The translations under genes and the position numbers were made by a program. From Rhizophagus prolifer (lineage: Eukaryota > Glomeromycota > Glomeromycetes > Glomerales > Glomeraceae): DNA of 56,988 bases. The notes under the pieces are model-generated. The model searched no databases and was not told the origin of the DNA. It saw only the letters and a program-made list of their open reading frames with translations. The stretch spans positions 1 to 56,988 of the forward strand of contig NQWY01000198.1 of the NCBI GenBank assembly GCA_019425655.1, given 5' to 3'. Below, in pieces: positions 1 through 9,147 of this stretch (position 1 is its first letter; the number at the start of each line of letters is the position of its first letter).

Positions 1-8
1 TCTTAAAA

Positions 9-686
9 ATGAATAAAGCCGAGATTCTTATCATAGATGATGAACCGCAAATCCGAAAACTGCTGGAAATCACCTTGGAAAGTAATGATTATAAAGTTCT
101 GCAGGCAGAAACCGGAAAGCAGGGTATTATTATGGCAGCCAATCATCCACCAGAATTGATTTTGTTAGACATTGGATTGCCCGATAAAAGCGGTCACGAG
201 ATTCTGAAAGAACTCAGAGAATGGTATAATAAAGCGATTATTATTCTGTCTGTTCAAAACAACGAAAATGATATTGTTTCTGCTTTGGATAATGGCGCAA
301 CGGATTATCTGACAAAGCCTTTTCGTACGGCAGAGTTAATGGCTCGTATCCGCTCAGCCATTCGTAGAAATCAGACTCAGGAAAATACTTCTGTCATTGA
401 GATTGATGATTTGCAGATTAATCTTGTCAATAGGACTGTTAAGAAAAATGATGAACTGATTAAATTAACCTCGACAGAATTCAATCTGATTTCGCTTTTT
501 GCAAAACACGAAGGCAGCGTTCTGACACATCAATACATTTTGAAAGAAATTTGGGGTGTTGGTTATCAAACTGAAACGCAGTATCTGAGAGTTTTTGTCG
601 GAACACTTCGTAAAAAAATTGAAGACAATCCCAACCAGCCCAAACATATCATTACCGAAAGCGGAGTCGGTTACAGGTTTCAGTAA
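9..686 (+). CDS. kdpE: KdpE-type response regulator
   Basis: OmpR/KdpE-family two-component response regulator of 225 residues. The receiver domain (about residues 4-118) has the acidic pair D10-D11, phosphoacceptor D54 in LLLDIGLPD and conserved K103 in YLTKPF. A winged-helix DNA-binding domain follows (about 125-225, ending in GVGYRF). Such proteins accept phosphate from a membrane kinase (KdpD) and switch on potassium-transport genes. A TAA lies just before the start at the window edge, so the partner kinase gene probably lies outside. The kup gene directly downstream fits a potassium role. The family is clear; the KdpE assignment rests on similarity and context. Confidence 0.8.
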   Translation: MNKAEILIIDDEPQIRKLLEITLESNDYKVLQAETGKQGIIMAANHPPELILLDIGLPDKSGHEILKELREWYNKAIIILSVQNNENDIVSALDNGATDYLTKPFRTAELMARIRSAIRRNQTQENTSVIEIDDLQINLVNRTVKKNDELIKLTSTEFNLISLFAKHEGSVLTHQYILKEIWGVGYQTETQYLRVFVGTLRKKIEDNPNQPKHIITESGVGYRFQ

Positions 687-911
687 GTTAAACACAATGG
701 CATAAGGAAATTCTTAATAATCATTAAGGCAGAAAGATTTATTTTCAAACTTAGCTTTGTGCCTTAAAATTGTATTTAATTATTAACGCTTTGTGCCTTT
801 GTGTTACAAAAATATATTTCAATCTTTATATTTTCTTTATACAAACGTTCATTTTTTTTATCTTTTACCGATAGGCTTCTTACCACTTTTGCATCATCAA
901 TTATTAAATGA
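687..911. repeat. Intergenic region with GTGCCTTTGTG-type repeats and a candidate kup promoter
   Basis: This stretch between kdpE and kup holds related words CTTTGTGCCTT (about 754-764) and CTTTGTGCCTTTGTG (about 788-803). Similar words recur, mostly inverted, around 49357 and 49929. TAGCTTTG at 752-759 matches the Bacteroidetes -7 consensus TAnnTTTG and could be the kup promoter. No gene is evident here. Confidence 0.4.
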
Positions 912-2879
912 ATGGAAAAGTCAAAAAATGGAATTAACAGCAAGATTACTGCTGCTTCCTTATTGGTTGCCTTAGGAATTATTTACGGCGATATCGGTAC
1001 AAGTCCACTTTATGCTCTCAGAGCAGTTATTGGAGAAAGAGAAATTACGGAAACATTGGTCTTAGGAGGTGTTTCCTGTATCTTCTGGACTTTGGTTTTA
1101 CAAACAACTATCAAATATGTCTGGCTGACTTTAAAAGCCGATAATGCTGGCGAAGGCGGAATTTTTTCATTGTATGCATTAGTTCGCCGTTACGGAAAAT
1201 GGCTGGCAATTCCGACAATTCTTGGCGCAACCACATTATTAGCAGATGGAATTATCACGCCTCCGATTTCCGTAGCTTCAGCAGTTGAAGGGTTGGAAAT
1301 GGTTAAAGGTCTGGAACATATTCCAACGGTACCGATTGTCATTGTAATTCTTTCTTTATTATTCTTTTTTCAAAGATTCGGAACGCATAAGATTGGTCGG
1401 GTTTTCGGTCCTGTAATGGCAATTTGGTTTGCAATGCTATTTATTTTGGGAATTTCACAAATTATCCGATTTCCATCAGTAATCAAAGCTTTGAGTCCGC
1501 ATTATGCTTATGAATTACTGGTCAATTATCCTCACGGTTTCTGGCTTTTGGGAGCGGTTTTTCTTTGTACGACAGGAGCAGAAGCGTTGTATTCTGACCT
1601 TGGACATTGCGGTAAAAAGAATATCAGAATTACTTGGATGTTTGTAAAAGTTTGCTTGATTTCATCTTATTTGGGACAGGCAGCCTGGCTTTTAAATGAA
1701 GGTGGAACAGCTCTTGATGGAAGAAATCTTTTTTACGAAATAATGCCACAATGGTTTTTGATTCCCGGAATTATCATTGCAACATTAGCAACCGTGATTG
1801 CTTCGCAGGCTTTAATCAGTGGAAGTTATACACTAATCAGTGAAGCGATGAATCTTAATTTCTGGACTAGAGTAGCGGTAAGGCAACCTTCCAATATCAA
1901 AGGTCAGATCTATATCCCGAGTGTGAATAATATCCTTTGGGCAGGTTGTGTTCTGATGATTGTCTATTTCCAGTCTTCGACACATATGGAAGCGGCTTAT
2001 GGTTTCAGTATTACGATTGCAATGATGATGACAACGATTCTGCTTTGTTACTTCCTGATTTACAGATTGAAATGGAACAAGTTTTTAGTCTTCGGATTAT
2101 TGATTTTATTTGCGACGGTTGAGATTTCATTTTTCATTGCTAACGTTGCTAAAATTAAGGAGAGATGGATGTTTTTGTTCTTCGAGTTATTCATTTTTAT
2201 GACAATGTATGTCTGGTTTTTTGCGAGAAAAATCAATAACAGATTTACGAAGTTTGTTGACCTTGGACAATTTGTCCCTCAAATCAAGGAGTTAAGCTCA
2301 GACCAGGATATTCCAAAGTTTGCAACGCATTTGGTTTATTTGACTAAGGCCAATCATCGTCACCAGATAGAAGAAAAAATCATCAAATCTATCTTTTCAA
2401 AAAATCCTAAAAAAGCAGATGTTTATTGGTTTCTCCATATTAATAGGACAGAAGAACCTTATACTTTGTCTTATAATATTTCGGAATTGGTGGATGATAA
2501 AGTTATTAAAGTTAATATCAATATCGGATTCAGGATTCAGCCAAAAACCGAATTGTATTTCAAAAAAATTATGCAGGATTTGGTCAATTGCAAAGAACTC
2601 AATCTTCATATTCGTCCGGATGGTTCTTCCAAGTATAACAACGAACCGGATTTCAAATTTGTCATCATAGAAAAATTCCTATCCGTAGAAAATGAATTTG
2701 CTTTGAGAGAAGGTGTTTTACTTAATTCCTATTTCTTTCTGAAGCGACTTGGTCAAAGCGATGAAGCAGCATTTGGGTTGGATAAAAGTGATGTTGTGAT
2801 AGAACACACGCCTTTGGTATATCAGCCTGTTTCGAAAATCGATTTGAAACGGGAAATCAAAACTCAGCCTATTTTATAA
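912..2879 (+). CDS. kup: Kup-family potassium uptake protein
   Basis: Kup/HAK/KT-type potassium transporter of 655 residues, a normal family length. It probably imports K+ with protons across the inner membrane. The N-terminal family signature GIIYGDIGTSPLYAL lies near residues 22-36. A long stretch of hydrophobic segments follows to about residue 430, then a hydrophilic, presumably cytoplasmic C-terminal domain of about 220 residues. The ATG at 912 puts the signature where the family has it. It sits between a KdpE-type regulator and a porin, suggesting a potassium-homeostasis cluster. Confidence 0.92.
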   Translation: MEKSKNGINSKITAASLLVALGIIYGDIGTSPLYALRAVIGEREITETLVLGGVSCIFWTLVLQTTIKYVWLTLKADNAGEGGIFSLYALVRRYGKWLAIPTILGATTLLADGIITPPISVASAVEGLEMVKGLEHIPTVPIVIVILSLLFFFQRFGTHKIGRVFGPVMAIWFAMLFILGISQIIRFPSVIKALSPHYAYELLVNYPHGFWLLGAVFLCTTGAEALYSDLGHCGKKNIRITWMFVKVCLISSYLGQAAWLLNEGGTALDGRNLFYEIMPQWFLIPGIIIATLATVIASQALISGSYTLISEAMNLNFWTRVAVRQPSNIKGQIYIPSVNNILWAGCVLMIVYFQSSTHMEAAYGFSITIAMMMTTILLCYFLIYRLKWNKFLVFGLLILFATVEISFFIANVAKIKERWMFLFFELFIFMTMYVWFFARKINNRFTKFVDLGQFVPQIKELSSDQDIPKFATHLVYLTKANHRHQIEEKIIKSIFSKNPKKADVYWFLHINRTEEPYTLSYNISELVDDKVIKVNINIGFRIQPKTELYFKKIMQDLVNCKELNLHIRPDGSSKYNNEPDFKFVIIEKFLSVENEFALREGVLLNSYFFLKRLGQSDEAAFGLDKSDVVIEHTPLVYQPVSKIDLKREIKTQPIL

Positions 2880-2902
2880 ATCTAAATTTTATCATTAATC
2901 CA

Positions 2903-4375
2903 ATGAAAAAAAATATCATCATAGCCTTGTGCTTATGGTCTTTGAACAGTAATGCTCAAATTTTAACAGAAATCGACAAAAAAAGTATTGTTCAGCAAGT
3001 TAAAAAAGAAATTCTTGACAGTTTGAAACTTCAAACCAATTCTAAAATTGATACAACCGATACTGAATTACCGAAAGTCAATAAACAATTCGGAGAACCA
3101 TTTGAAGGTCTCGATATGAGCTGGGCAAACGGAAGCGACAGACGAACTAAAAATATATGGAAGGATAACCAGTTCTTTGTTCCGAGTGTTTTGGTAGATG
3201 TCAATTACAATTATTCTTTCAATAACCCGATTGATAATACGGCGATTGGAAGCACAGCGGTTGCAAGGCATAATGAGGTTCAGATTGCGGCTTTACATTT
3301 TGGCGGCGATTTCTATTACAAAAATGCAAGAGCGAGAATCATGACACAGTTTGGAACACGTTCAGTCGTCATTCCGAGAAACGATTACAGCCCTTACCGC
3401 GGACAATATAAACTGAATGATGTTTATCGATATCTAAGTGAAGCCAATGCCGGAATCCATATCAACAAATGGTACGGAATCAATATTGACGCAGGTTTGT
3501 TTATGTCTTATATTGGACTCAATTCTTTTTATCAGGCTGAGAATTGGGAATATCAGGCATCGTTCACTTCAGATAATACACCTTGGTTTTTTAATGGATT
3601 AAGGATTCAGATATTTCCGACCAGGAATTTAAAAATCGAACCCTGGATTATCAACGGCTGGCAGAGTTACGGGCGATTCAATGCGATGCCGGGATTTGGA
3701 GCGAATGTGACTTATATTCCTAACAGTAATCTGAAATTAATCACGAATAATTATTACGGCTCCGATGCGGCATTGATTCCAGACAGAAAAAGATTTCACA
3801 GTGACAACAGTGTTTTGTGGCGCTACTACAACAGACCAAAATCTGACGGGATTACTAAAATGGCGTTTTCTCTTACAGGCGATATCGGTTTTGAAAAAGG
3901 TGGCGGTGTGAATGGTTTCAATAATAATGATCCGGACAAACCAGCACAATATTTCTTAAGTGCAATGTTTTACAACAGGGTTTGGTTTGCGAAAGATAAA
4001 ATGGCCTGGACTGTTGGTGGCGGCTGGATGAAAAATCCCGGACGGTATTTGGTTCTTTATCCAACTGGACAGGCAAGCCCGTTACCCAATCCGAACAATC
4101 CTACACAGACAGAAGGCGCATTCCCATTCTCAGCTAATCCGGGAGATCAGTTTGAAGGCTGGGATCTTTCTACCAACTTAGATTATATGCCGAATCAAAG
4201 CATTACATTCCGTTTGGAATTTGTTCATCGCGAAGCTAATGTTCCTTATTTTGCTGGTCACGGAGGTGTGACTTCGCAGACAGGTTACACTGTTTCTGAA
4301 CTGGACCCGGATTGGCGACCTGATTTGGTCAAAAGAGAGAATCGATTGATTCTGGCAATTTTGTTTAGACTTTAA
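2903..4375 (+). CDS. Outer-membrane beta-barrel porin (OmpL-like, bbp2 family)
   Basis: Predicted secreted outer-membrane protein of 490 residues. It has a signal peptide (about residues 1-19, ending SNAQ), then a short lysine- and glutamine-rich helical segment, then aromatic-rich alternating strands typical of a beta-barrel. The C-terminus LILAILFRL ends in alternating hydrophobics with a penultimate aromatic, as barrel proteins do. Bacteroidetes porins of this type are often annotated 'putative beta-barrel porin-2'. It lies 23 bp after kup, so co-transcription is likely, and it may pass ions through the outer membrane. The substrate is not visible from sequence. Confidence 0.75.
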   Translation: MKKNIIIALCLWSLNSNAQILTEIDKKSIVQQVKKEILDSLKLQTNSKIDTTDTELPKVNKQFGEPFEGLDMSWANGSDRRTKNIWKDNQFFVPSVLVDVNYNYSFNNPIDNTAIGSTAVARHNEVQIAALHFGGDFYYKNARARIMTQFGTRSVVIPRNDYSPYRGQYKLNDVYRYLSEANAGIHINKWYGINIDAGLFMSYIGLNSFYQAENWEYQASFTSDNTPWFFNGLRIQIFPTRNLKIEPWIINGWQSYGRFNAMPGFGANVTYIPNSNLKLITNNYYGSDAALIPDRKRFHSDNSVLWRYYNRPKSDGITKMAFSLTGDIGFEKGGGVNGFNNNDPDKPAQYFLSAMFYNRVWFAKDKMAWTVGGGWMKNPGRYLVLYPTGQASPLPNPNNPTQTEGAFPFSANPGDQFEGWDLSTNLDYMPNQSITFRLEFVHREANVPYFAGHGGVTSQTGYTVSELDPDWRPDLVKRENRLILAILFRL

Positions 4376-4410
4376 AAAAAGTAGAAGCTTTTTTATTAAG
4401 CTTCTACTTT
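4374..4410. terminator. Bidirectional rho-independent terminator
   Basis: Perfect 10-bp stem GTAGAAGCTT / AAGCTTCTAC (4381-4390 and 4398-4407) with a 7-nt loop, an A-run before it and a T-run after it. It lies between the convergent porin and DUF2461 genes. Confidence 0.85.
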
Positions 4411-4425
4411 GTGTTTATCATGTGA

Positions 4426-5094
4426 TTATTTTCCTATACCGTCATTAAGAAACTGATTAAAAGGATAAATTTCCTTAAAAACTTTAACGGTATTTTTAAC
4501 AAAGTTTCCATCCAGAACAGCTTCATCAGAAAGCGGATGAAAAACCGTGAATTGCTTGAATTTGAGATAATCGCCCATTGGATTTTCTTTGTCAAAACCT
4601 TGCGGCACTTTTACCAGTTTATCGCCTCGTAATTCCAGATTATCTTTGAAGGATTTTTTGTTGAGAATGTTCAGAAATTCATCACCTTCGGAACTGATTT
4701 TTTCACGGATGGATTTTAGGTTTTTTGGTTCGGTCATATAAACACCGCCAGCCAGGAAAGATTTGTTAGGTTCAAGATGAATGTAATAACCGGCGTGATT
4801 CAAAGTTTTCGGTCCTTTTTCTACCAACGATGCTCCGATATTGGTTTTGTAAGGCGTTTTATCTTTAGAAAATCTGGTGTCTTTATAGATTCTGAAAATA
4901 CAATTCTTAGCTTCCAGTCGTTCAACACTTTTATCGAATTCCGAAACACCGGAAATAATCTCATTGACTACATTTTCAACATTCTCTTTAGCATTTAGAT
5001 AAAGCTGCTTGTTCTCATTAAACCATTCTCTGTTATTATTGATTTCCAGAGTTGAAAGAAAGTTAAGCGTTTCCGGCTTGATAAGGTTTTTCAT
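4426..5094 (-). CDS. DUF2461 domain-containing protein
   Basis: Conserved protein of 222 residues matching the DUF2461 family (TIGR02453). The recognisable core is NREWFNENK near residues 21-29 and RIYKDTRFSKDKTPYKTN near 67-84. The family's biochemical function is not established. There is no signal peptide or membrane segment, so it is probably cytoplasmic. It is convergent with the porin gene, and a terminator lies between it and the upstream minus-strand gene, so it is probably transcribed alone. Confidence 0.8.
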   Translation of the reverse strand: MKNLIKPETLNFLSTLEINNNREWFNENKQLYLNAKENVENVVNEIISGVSEFDKSVERLEAKNCIFRIYKDTRFSKDKTPYKTNIGASLVEKGPKTLNHAGYYIHLEPNKSFLAGGVYMTEPKNLKSIREKISSEGDEFLNILNKKSFKDNLELRGDKLVKVPQGFDKENPMGDYLKFKQFTVFHPLSDEAVLDGNFVKNTVKVFKEIYPFNQFLNDGIGK

Positions 5095-5121
5095 CAGAAT
5101 AATATTTTAGATAAAATTAAT

Positions 5122-5149
5122 AAAAAATCCTGCCGATGAAAGCAGGATT
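5122..5149 (-). terminator. Terminator after the T9SS protein gene
   Basis: 8-bp stem AATCCTGC (5126-5133) / GCAGGATT (5142-5149) with an 8-nt loop. Read on the minus strand it is followed by a T-run. It lies just past the stop of the gene ending at 5155. Confidence 0.8.
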
Positions 5150-5154
5150 AAGAT

Positions 5155-6072
5155 TTATTGTTTGATGAATTTGGATTTGTAAGTTTTGTTTTTATCTGTT
5201 TTGATATCAATCAAATAAACACCTTTTGATAGACTTTCCACATTAATTTCAGTTTGTTTAGAAACCGTTTTCAGCTTTTGTCCGGCAACATTATAGATGT
5301 TGATTTCGCTGATGCTTTCGTTATTTGAAAGATTGATTTTTAAAATATCTTTGACTGGATTTGGATATAATTTGATGTTGGCTTTCGTTACATCATTTAC
5401 GGTTAGTATTTGATCATTGATTTTTAGATTATCAATATAAGCACTTCCACTAAAGTTATCGTGAACAAAGTTAACGCCTGTAATATTAGTTTGAGCAAAA
5501 TTCGGAATCGTTTTGATTAATGCCCCATCAATGTAAAATTTGATTTCGTTGCTATTGGTTTCTGATCTTAGATGGTACCATCTGTTGGCTTCCCAAGTAA
5601 AATCGGTACTTTCATAGCCATAATCTTCATCATTTACTACTTCCAGATTACCTGTGTAGTTGAAAGAGTAGATAGAAACCGGCATAAATTCATCTGTATC
5701 TACAACTCCAAAAGTTCCAAACTCAAATGTAGAGCCTTCTAATTCTGTAATAAAAACATCAAAATCTACGATTGTATGTTGAAAATCATAAGCTCTATCA
5801 AATAGTTTAGCTGCACCATAGATAGGAAACCAACCAAAATCTTCCGCTTCATCTACACTTATTTTCAAAGATTGAGTTCCCTCAAAAGCTTTTTCTGTAG
5901 AAATCGTTTGATTGTTGATAGGAGCTTCATCATTGTTAAGTGTAACTTCCCAACCATTTTGTCCATTGATATCTCCAGCAGTATAACCTTCTGAAGCTTC
6001 GAAAGAAATGGTTTGTTGCGCAAAAGCAAATGATGAAACTAATGATAGAATTATTAAGTATTTATTTTTCAT
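5155..6072 (-). CDS. Secreted protein with T9SS type A sorting domain
   Basis: Exported protein of 305 residues. A signal peptide (about 1-18, ending FAFAQ) is followed by a beta-rich region of about 200 residues with concanavalin/LamG-like features: aromatic strand segments, a WYHLRSE strand and a FYIDG turn. The C-terminal 75-80 residues form a T9SS type A sorting domain (LYPNPVKD near residue 235, GVYLIDI near 284). The protein should cross the outer membrane by type IX secretion and be attached to the surface or released. The ligand is unknown. It is flanked by its own promoter-like motif and terminator. Confidence 0.85.
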   Translation of the reverse strand: MKNKYLIILSLVSSFAFAQQTISFEASEGYTAGDINGQNGWEVTLNNDEAPINNQTISTEKAFEGTQSLKISVDEAEDFGWFPIYGAAKLFDRAYDFQHTIVDFDVFITELEGSTFEFGTFGVVDTDEFMPVSIYSFNYTGNLEVVNDEDYGYESTDFTWEANRWYHLRSETNSNEIKFYIDGALIKTIPNFAQTNITGVNFVHDNFSGSAYIDNLKINDQILTVNDVTKANIKLYPNPVKDILKINLSNNESISEINIYNVAGQKLKTVSKQTEINVESLSKGVYLIDIKTDKNKTYKSKFIKQ

Positions 6073-6094
6073 AAACTAAATTTTGCCAATGATA

Positions 6095-6102
6095 AGCAAA
6101 AT
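6095..6102 (-). promoter_or_regulatory. -7 promoter motif TAATTTTG
   Basis: On the minus strand this reads TAATTTTG, a match to TAnnTTTG, 22 bp before the ATG of the T9SS protein at 6072. No convincing -33 TTG was found. Confidence 0.5.
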
Positions 6103-6164
6103 TAAATTCAAATCAAATTCATAAAAGCCTTTTAATTCTAAGTTTTCGCTAAAAAGAACAGATT

Positions 6165-6899
6165 TTAGTATAATTTTTGGTCGGTTTCGCAATAGAAACT
6201 TCTCCGTTTGGACTTGCCTGTGATTTTACTTGTCAAAGGTTTTCCGCATTTCGGACAATTCTTTTGGTGATGCGCTTTCCAGTGTTTTTTCAAAGTGAAT
6301 TCCCGTTTCCATTTTAGAAAATCGAAGCTGTAATTTCTGGATTCTTTGATCAGCTCATTTATTTTTTTTGCAGGAAGATGTCCAAGCAAACTTTCCGGCT
6401 GAACGGCAATTCTGAAAAGTACTTCATTCTTGATGATATTGCCGACACCGGAGAAAATATCCTGATTCATCAGCGCGTCGCAAACCATCATTTCGGGATT
6501 GGATTTTAATTTGAATTTGGCTTTTTCAAGGTTCCAAATGTCACTCATCACATCAGCTTCCCAATCGATAGTTTTCAGGAAGTCATTGGGTAAAAGCTTA
6601 ACAGAACAAGTGAAGAAAAGCATTTTTCCGTTTTTGAAACTTAATCCTAGACGAAGATTTTTGTCCGGTTTTGTCTGTTTATCAATCTCGTAAGATCCAA
6701 ACATGAGGAGATGAATTCTGATATTGATGTCGTCGAAAATTAAATAGGTTTGCTTACCATAAAGTCGGATTTCGTTTAAAGTTTTACCGACAAGAATACC
6801 TTTGTCAATCTTTGCATTTCCGACAGCAGCAGTAACCTTTTCTCCAACAAATTTGTTGAGATCTTCTTTCATCAAAACTATGGATGGACCTTCTGGCAT
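6165..6899 (-). CDS. Fpg/Nei-family DNA glycosylase
   Basis: DNA-repair glycosylase/AP-lyase of the Fpg/Nei family, 244 residues. The mature N-terminus would be Pro2-Glu3 (MPEGPS); these are the catalytic nucleophile and general acid in this family and they fix the start at 6899. A helix-two-turn-helix region lies near 140-200 (QDIFSGVGNIIKNEVLF). The C-terminus has a zinc-finger-like segment CPKCGKPL...FYCETDQ, in which only three of the four usual cysteines are visible. The protein should excise oxidised bases. The exact substrate (endonuclease VIII-like versus MutM-like) cannot be settled from sequence. Confidence 0.85.
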   Translation of the reverse strand: MPEGPSIVLMKEDLNKFVGEKVTAAVGNAKIDKGILVGKTLNEIRLYGKQTYLIFDDINIRIHLLMFGSYEIDKQTKPDKNLRLGLSFKNGKMLFFTCSVKLLPNDFLKTIDWEADVMSDIWNLEKAKFKLKSNPEMMVCDALMNQDIFSGVGNIIKNEVLFRIAVQPESLLGHLPAKKINELIKESRNYSFDFLKWKREFTLKKHWKAHHQKNCPKCGKPLTSKITGKSKRRSFYCETDQKLY

Positions 6900-6954
6900 A
6901 ACAACTTTTTTCAGGAAAAATCAAATATTATTCCTTTAAAAATAAAATATGGCT

Positions 6955-6962
6955 TATTTTTG
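6955..6962 (+). promoter_or_regulatory. -7 promoter motif TATTTTTG before dgt
   Basis: TATTTTTG matches TAnnTTTG and lies 8 bp before the ATG at 6971, implying a very short 5' leader for the dGTPase mRNA. Confidence 0.5.
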
Positions 6963-6970
6963 AATCCATT

Positions 6971-8333
6971 ATGGATCTGAATTCAATTTTTACCAATCAA
7001 CGTACAGGAAATAATCCGCACACAAAAGTTTCAAGGACTGATTTTCAGAGGGATTTTGACAGGATTATTTTCTCGTCAGCATTCAGAAGATTGCAGAACA
7101 AAACGCAGGTCTTTCCGCTTCCTGGAAGTGTTTTTGTACATAACCGTTTGACGCATTCATTAGAAGTTTCCTCTGTTGGTCGTAGTTTGGGAAGTGTGAT
7201 AGGAGAATTTATCCACGATAATTTTGTCAGTGATCTTAATGAAGAATCAAAAAACTTTTACCTTCATAATTTAGGAAATGTGATTGCGGCAGCCTGTCTT
7301 TGTCATGATGTAGGAAATCCTGCTTTTGGACATTCCGGAGAAGATGCGATTGCCAGTTACTTTGACAGGAATGAAAGCGATTTGAAATCGAAATTCAATG
7401 AAAAAGAATGGGCGGATCTGGTGAATTTTGAAGGAAATGCCAAATGCCAATGCAATCAGAGTTTTGGCACAACAACAGCAAGGCAAAGATGCTGGCGGAA
7501 TCCAATTGACATTTGCAACTTTGGCTAGTATTGCAAAATATCCTTGCGAAGCGATTGCTAAAAAGAAAGGCAATATCCACAGAAAAAAATTCGGTTTTTT
7601 CCAGAATGAAAAAGATATTTTCTTGGAGATTGCAAAAGGAACCTCGATGATCCTGGAAAATGAAAATCCATATATTTTTAGGAGACATCCATTTGTTTGG
7701 CTGGTAGAAGCTGCTGACGATATTTGTTACAATATCATTGATATGGAAGATGCACACAGATTAGGAATTGTTTCCACTGCCGATTGTAAAAATCTTTTCT
7801 TCGAACTGGTAAAATCTGAAACGGACGATATTAACAGAATAGAGCAAAAACTGGATTCGATAAGTAATGAAAATGAACAAATCTCTTACCTTAGAGCTAA
7901 GGTTATTAATGCTTTAATCAATAAATCTGTTGAGCTTTATAAGTCTAACTTCAACAAAATTCTTGAAGGAAATCTTGATAAAGGGCTTTTGGATATTTAT
8001 AAATCCGAAAATAAAACGCTGCAGGATATCGAAAGCTTTTCCATTGAAAAGATCTACAATCATAAAGCTGTTGTTGAAATCGAAAATGCCGGTTATAATG
8101 TAATGTACGAATTATTGGATCATTTTATTCCATCAATTTTGAAAACAGCAGATGAAAGAAAATCTTACGATAAAAAAGCATTAAAGCTTCTTCCAAAACA
8201 ATTTTTTTATGAAGACGGAACAGATTATCAGAAAGTCCTTGGTGTAATTGATTTTGTTTCGGGAATGACAGATAATTTCGCAACTGATCTTTATAGAAAA
8301 ATAAAAGGAATTGATATTGGGATGACGATGTAA
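6971..8333 (+). pseudogene. dgt: Deoxyguanosinetriphosphate triphosphohydrolase, frame-disrupted
   Basis: dGTPase of the HD-hydrolase superfamily, which converts dGTP to deoxyguanosine and triphosphate. The first frame (6971-7528) carries the N-terminal helix RRLQNKTQVFPL and the metal-binding HD in CLCHDVGNPAFGHSGED. The second frame (from about 7428 to 8333) continues with NAIRVLAQQQQGKDAGG and the rest of the domain. The frames separate at 7435-7448, where AAATGCC occurs twice in tandem; one copy would leave EGNANAIRVL in a single frame. So a 7-bp tandem duplication breaks the gene, or the assembly is wrong here. Everything else looks conserved. The 3' end overlaps the lipB frame on the other strand. 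Confidence 0.8.
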
Positions 8334-9042
8334 TAATTAGTTCACAACCAAAAACATCTACAAAATGTTTTTTGATTTTTTCTTTAACATCTTCAATATC
8401 AACTTCCCGTTCTAATTCTCTTTTCAAGGAAGTCACTTGTTTATCGGTAATTCCGCAAGGGATGATGTATTCGAAATAACGCATATCTGTATTTACATTG
8501 AGAGCAAATCCATGGATTGTAACCCAACGTGATGCTTTTACACCCATTGCACAGATTTTTCTTGCATAAGGTTGCCCTACATCCAGCCAGACGCCTGTTT
8601 CGCCATTGGAACGTTCTCCTTTCAGTCCATATTCTGCAATGGTTCGGATAATGACTTCTTCCAAGTCGCGCATGTAACGATGGATATCTGTATAAAAATT
8701 TTCCAGATCCAAAATAGGGTAGCCAACAATCTGCCCAAATCCGTGGTAAGTAATATCACCACCACGATTCACTTTGACATAAGTCGCATTGATTTCCTTC
8801 AGTTTGTCTTCGTTAGCTAAAAGATTTTCCTCGTGACCACTTTTCCCAAGCGTATAAACATGCGGATGCTCTACGAAAAGAAGATAATTATTGGTCGTTT
8901 TTTGATGGTCTGGATTTTCCCGATTAAAGATTTTGGTTTCGAGATTTTTTTTCAGTAATTCTTCCTGATAATCCCAGGATGGCTGGTAATCTTTGGTTCC
9001 CAAATCCTGAAATTCTACTTTTTTATTGATAATGGAATTCAC
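8125..9042 (-). CDS. lipB: Octanoyltransferase LipB with antisense C-terminal extension
   Basis: LipB moves octanoyl groups from acyl carrier protein to lipoate-dependent enzymes, the first step of lipoate synthesis. Visible motifs: FVEHPHVYTLGKSG (near 56-69), RGGDITYHGFGQ (near 92-103; usually HGPGQ), RKICAMGVKASRW with the conserved Lys, and PCGITDK with the catalytic-type Cys. The family normally ends near FGCELI, at about residue 236. Here the frame runs on for about 69 residues, antisense to the last 209 bp of dgt, giving 305 in total. That tail looks non-homologous, so the ancestral stop was probably near 8330. Confidence 0.88.
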   Translation of the reverse strand: MNSIINKKVEFQDLGTKDYQPSWDYQEELLKKNLETKIFNRENPDHQKTTNNYLLFVEHPHVYTLGKSGHEENLLANEDKLKEINATYVKVNRGGDITYHGFGQIVGYPILDLENFYTDIHRYMRDLEEVIIRTIAEYGLKGERSNGETGVWLDVGQPYARKICAMGVKASRWVTIHGFALNVNTDMRYFEYIIPCGITDKQVTSLKRELEREVDIEDVKEKIKKHFVDVFGCELIITSSSQYQFLLFFYKDQLRNYLSFPKQNQLHQGLSDNLFRLHKKIVLEEALMLFYRKIFFHLLFSKLME

Positions 9043-9061
9043 TGTAATTGAATTATTTCTA

Positions 9062-9069
9062 CAAATTTA
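9062..9069 (-). promoter_or_regulatory. lipB: -7 promoter motif TAAATTTG before lipB
   Basis: On the minus strand this reads TAAATTTG (TAnnTTTG), 19 bp before the lipB ATG at 9042. Confidence 0.45.
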
Positions 9070-9095
9070 CTCATTATTTCATCAAATCACAATAA

Positions 9096-9117
9096 ACAAA
9101 AACCACCCGAAGGTGGT
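9096..9117 (-). terminator. Terminator with TTCG loop
   Basis: On the minus strand ACCACC-TTCG-GGTGGT (9102-9117) is followed by TTTTTG. It ends the transcript of the T9SS HmuY-like gene and separates it from lipB. Confidence 0.8.
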
Positions 9118-9147
9118 CACTATAAAGAATAAAATCTGAAATATGAC

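Noticed and set aside
8572-8820. 82-residue frame opposite lipB
   Set aside because: It is antisense to well-conserved LipB motifs and has no initiation signals or family match.
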